From Fragilaria crotonensis (lineage: Eukaryota; Bacillariophyta; Fragilariophyceae; Fragilariales; Fragilariaceae), in assembly GCA_022925895.1 (NCBI GenBank), contig JAKSYS010000502.1, positions 1 to 47,247 of the forward strand: a stretch of 47,247 nt of DNA, given 5' to 3'. Positions within the stretch are counted from its first letter, which is position 1, and every line of letters starts with the position of its first letter. The position numbers and the translations under genes were made by a program. This document shows, in pieces, positions 44,098 through 47,247 of this stretch. The notes under the pieces were generated by a model that made no database searches, was not told the DNA's origin, and saw only the letters and a list, made by a program, of their open reading frames with translations.

Positions 44098-45593
44098 CGC
44101 ACAATTCCGGTTGGTACCTGTTGTATCCAGAAGATTTCTTAGGTCAAGTCCTTGTTGTTGTTTGTCCTCGTATCATATGTGTGTATGTATGACACAGCCA
44201 CTGCTGACTTGGTACCAGGTATGCCAGATGCCTGGTATGTATCATACTCGGGGTACGACGTACAGTACCACCTGTACGCAATGGCACGAGTACTCGGATA
44301 ATTCTTTCCCCCTATGTCATACTTGTACGCGGATACTGTACTCCCATGCATGTAAATTGTAAATTGCAGTACTGCGGTACCATGGTACAATTTGTGCATG
44401 CTACGACGTACGCAGTATGTTGAACCACGTTGCATGAGCAATGAGCACGTCTCGTCGCTCTTTTCATAGCTACCAGTACATAGTAGGTATCAGATATCAG
44501 TACCAGTAAATAGCGGAGCTACAGTACAGTACCAGGTTCATTGCAGTATGTCATATGCATGCAAAGAAGCCCAAAATCTGAAATCTGAATCTTGGATTCG
44601 CGGGGAGACTGGGCAAGATTGGAGTATTTCAGTGGGATATGGGATTAGACCTGGCCTGTGATTACGATGTAACTTTAGTGCGGTAGTAGCAGTAGTGTTG
44701 AGGCATGTTCTGACGTTCTAACTATGCATACATACTGGAGTATGCACATTTGGAATTTGGAATGCAACACCTCCCCTGGTAGTTTGGTTTGCCAACAGGG
44801 CTGCAGAAGTACTTGCACCGGTGGAGCTCGAATACAAAACATAGACACCCTTGCAGATCACTGCCGGTGTGATTGCACCAAGATGCATCCCTCCCAGTCC
44901 CAAACTATCTTAGACTTGTCAATTCAAGAACCATAAAATCATCGCAATTACCTAGGAATGATGGATCACTCAAGCTGCACTGAAGATGTATCTCTATCAA
45001 TGAAGTTGACGGCGGCATCAGGAGCTTCAACAGGAGTCAAGATAAAGGTGCCCATAGCAACGCGTCAGGTGGAGACAACAAAAAACCAATATGAGTTCAC
45101 AGATGAAGACGATTGCGAAACACGCAGTCGGATCAGTGGCTTAGCACATGGATTACAAGTTTTCAAAATTCAAAAGCACTGCATGCATTGATACCACACT
45201 GGAGACCAGCGAAGTTAGCACAGAGCGTGCTAAGTACAAAGGGGACTTGTCAATCCCTCGGAGGCACGGTCGCACTTTTTTGGTTTGTCTCGTCGCGCTT
45301 GTGTCGAAACCACGGTCTGCTCGAGGACCCTCTAAGATGATGATCGGGACCAACACCAGTGCCTACGCAGTGGTGTACTCTCCTATCCCCAACAATCCTT
45401 CCATCCTTAATCAGATACCGTACAGAGTACCTCAATGGCACTAACTTTACAAATACAAGCGTGGTTTTCGCCGTCTTTTGAAACAACTCTACCCGGTGTC
45501 CATCATCTGGACTTAAGCACCAGCAACACGTTCTCCGTGTCGGGTGGGTTCGTCTTTCATCTACTGGTAGTCGGACCCAACGCTTTTGTTTTG
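44098..45593. other. Intergenic, GTAC-rich then unassigned frames
   Basis: 44160-44560 is dense GTAC/CATGCATG microsatellite. 44960-45445 has two overlapping frames on + (starting ATGAAGTTGACGG at 45001, then CIDTTLETSEVSTERAKYKG followed by GRTFLVCLVALVSK) that could be a broken small membrane protein. The evidence is weak. Confidence 0.4.
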
Positions 45594-46322
45594 TTACGCC
45601 AGGTAATCTTGTATGTATTTCAAAGACTTGGACGACGCCACGAATTGAAATGCTGGCGTTTCCGGCACAGTAGCGAGAAGCTGAATAGCCTTTTGCAGGG
45701 ACAATGTCACCACCTCAAAGTCGTTCACATCTCCCCCATCCATCTCTACGGCAGAAACCACTGCCGCGTTGGCTTCCTCAAAATCCATAAAGAGCGGCAG
45801 CACTGCACCCGAACCATCCTCATTCGACTGCATTATCTCCATACACGCGAACAGGGGTACCTGCTGTCCAATTGGGTTTGAACCCGGTGGTGCTCCCGCT
45901 TGCATTATAGCGCGCGCACTTGGAACAATAACCGCCTCATCCTGTGCCCACATCTGAAACGCCTTGCCGAGGGGAAATGGAATCAGGCCGATCCCGTCGA
46001 TGCCAGTCCCTGCCGTCGCCTTTTCTAATTCAATCTGAGCGTCGTCCACGTCACAAAAGAAAAATGGCACCGTGTACGTCTGATCCTTCATTTCCACAGT
46101 GTAGGCAAGTGGCTTCCCCTCCTTGTTGGCGCAGGTAAAGATTGGAACTTCATCCAAATCATCCTGAATGGGTCGCCACCCATCTGATGCGAAAAGATCG
46201 TTGGCGTTCGCGGTTAACCGACGTGCTGGTGACACCGATCTATTGACTACTATGAAGGCATTGATCGAGGCAGATCCGCAAAGGATAGCGACGGAGAGTG
46301 AAAAAACAGTCGACACTTTCAT
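45594..46322 (-). CDS. Tic22-like protein, plastid-targeted
   Basis: Intact 242-residue protein. The N-terminus (MKVSTVFSLSVAILCGSA) is a signal peptide ending near SINAF, an ASAF-like cleavage motif with Phe, followed by a Ser/Arg-rich transit stretch (VVNRSVSPARRLTANAND). That bipartite presequence is the diatom plastid type. The mature part begins at about residue 55: EVPIFTCANKEGKPLAYTVE, then VPFFFCDVDDAQIELEK, GIGLIPFPLGKAFQMW, and a second half with QVPLFACMEIMQ and VLPLFMDFEEANAAV. This is the two-lobed Tic22 pattern. Tic22 acts in the intermembrane space as a chaperone of preprotein import. The gene diverges from the next one, about 450 bp apart. Confidence 0.85.
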   Translation of the reverse strand: MKVSTVFSLSVAILCGSASINAFIVVNRSVSPARRLTANANDLFASDGWRPIQDDLDEVPIFTCANKEGKPLAYTVEMKDQTYTVPFFFCDVDDAQIELEKATAGTGIDGIGLIPFPLGKAFQMWAQDEAVIVPSARAIMQAGAPPGSNPIGQQVPLFACMEIMQSNEDGSGAVLPLFMDFEEANAAVVSAVEMDGGDVNDFEVVTLSLQKAIQLLATVPETPAFQFVASSKSLKYIQDYLA

Positions 46323-46773
46323 CGCTGATCAGATGTTCACATATATCTTATTTGTTCATCAACTGTGCACCTCGTGCCTCGTGTCCTGTCATTCGTTTCT
46401 TGTCGTCCTTTCCGCTCTCCTCTGTGAAGATGCTGAACGTCAGGACCGGATTAGAAGCTACTGTACAAGCACTGTACAGAATACTTTACTAGTCAGGCAG
46501 TACAGATTACAGATTACAGGAGTATTGTACCGTTGCGGCTACTGAAACTTGCCAGTCCCCGAACTCCAAATACGAGTACTGTACGACAAACAACAATACT
46601 CCAGTGACACGAACCAAGATCTCGCCACACAAGATCCAAGGTTCGTGTTGTCGTGAAAGTGAGGTTTCTGGTGTGATCATATTTATGATCTACTACCGCA
46701 GAGGCGTCAGGCGCACCTTCTCTTTCATCTCGCCTCTCCACCCGAGGAAAAGATCCAACGAACCATCTGGTCA
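46323..46773. other. Divergent promoter region, Tic22-like/secreted protein
   Basis: Shared upstream region. Contains GTACTGTACGAC / ACTGTACAAG motifs at 46456-46580 and ACAGATTACAG direct repeats at about 46500-46520. No gene is seen. Confidence 0.45.
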
Positions 46774-47232
46774 ATGTACAAGATGATGCGATCGACGAAA
46801 GTTCTATGCTTGTTCGCATTTGTCCTTTTTGGCGTCACATTTGGCATGGCAGCGAATTGTCGTGCCGTCGAAGCAATCGACAGGGTGCAAACCAGCATTT
46901 GGGATGATCCCATCCCACGAGGTGGCGGATTGCTCCCGGGAGGTTGGAACCCGTTTGGTTACAAAATCACTGAACTGGGGGAGCAGTACCTAGGATTCCA
47001 TGGGTCCTTGGATAGCGATGTTGGTAGATTTTTGGCTTCACTGAAAACCCGCAAATCTGCTGCAACGTTAAAGGCCCAATGGGTTGAAATTATCAAGGTT
47101 AGCAAGCAAGGTCAAAGCATGCGCATTTATCGAATGTTTCAAGAGTTATTGCAATTTTGTCTAGCAGCGGATTTATCGACTAGAATAATGATAATCTATT
47201 GGTATCCAAAATCTTCTGGAGTCGATTTTTAG
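46774..47232 (+). CDS. Small secreted or organelle-targeted protein, unknown family
   Basis: 152 residues, open to its TAG at 47230. The N-terminus has a signal peptide (STKVLCLFAFVLFGVTFGMA), with ATG choices at 46774, 46783 and 46786. The body reads GGGLLPGGWNPFGYKITELG, QYLGFHGSLDSDVGRFLASL, KTRKSAATLKAQWVEIIKVS and QGQSMRIYRMFQELLQFCL, mostly helical with a basic patch. The Gly/Pro-rich start followed by amphipathic helices resembles conserved small diatom proteins, but I cannot name the family. The final ~20 residues look less conserved and could be read-through of an intron; no clear donor is seen. Confidence 0.65.
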   Translation: MYKMMRSTKVLCLFAFVLFGVTFGMAANCRAVEAIDRVQTSIWDDPIPRGGGLLPGGWNPFGYKITELGEQYLGFHGSLDSDVGRFLASLKTRKSAATLKAQWVEIIKVSKQGQSMRIYRMFQELLQFCLAADLSTRIMIIYWYPKSSGVDF

Positions 47233-47247
47233 CTCGTTCCGCCGAAT

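Noticed and set aside
44958..45444. A membrane protein gene
   Set aside because: Needs a frame change and has one short hydrophobic stretch; no recognisable family, so left as unassigned.

Overview
The window looks like nuclear DNA of a diatom, probably a raphid pennate. The evidence is plastid-type targeting on a Tic22-like protein, small introns of about 60-80 nt with GTAAG donors, a DUF6824-type domain, and intergenic DNA saturated with GTAC/TACTAC microsatellite. This is judged from protein families and style; I cannot name the species.

Layout. 1-8.6 kb is a graveyard: a broken trypsin-like protease, a decayed Crypton-type tyrosine recombinase, then two convergent decayed multicopy genes (A and B) that look like one mobile element. 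8.6-10.9 kb is gene-poor, with GTAC-rich DNA and a ~177-bp tandem repeat. 10.9-24.2 kb is the host gene block: a TPR protein, a secreted or targeted xylulokinase, an AlkA/HhH-GPD DNA glycosylase, an RMD1/DUF155 protein (broken), a large claspin/MRC1 homologue (frameshifted) and a GT31/fringe-like glycosyltransferase. 24.6-37.0 kb is a giant inverted-repeat transposon. 37.0-37.9 kb is a small MITE-like palindromic insertion. 38.8-47.2 kb is host again: a small two-exon probably mitochondrial protein, a MORN-repeat protein, a membrane-anchored aldo/keto reductase with a 3' intron, a Tic22-like protein and a small secreted protein.

The main discovery is the element at 24,575-36,980. Its ends are split terminal inverted repeats (28 + 32 identical bases) rich in TGACGTCA octamers. 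Inside are a MULE transposase (DDE plus SWIM finger), a putative 2-oxoglutarate/Fe(II) oxygenase on the opposite strand, and a ~1,200-residue cargo protein (acetyltransferase-like front, possible Ulp1-like middle, DUF6824-like domain, Cys-rich tail). The spaces between these genes are filled with three arrays (14, 18 and 10 units) of one ~73-bp palindromic unit. The array at the 3' end of the oxygenase gene and the array at the 3' end of the cargo gene each run in the direction of that gene's transcription. The oxygenase stop codon lies inside a repeat palindrome.

Caveat. Several conserved genes (xylulokinase, claspin, RMD1, MORN) carry one-base indels, mostly in short homopolymers. Either the assembly has residual indel errors or some of these are young pseudogenes. 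Frameshift statements should be read with that in mind.
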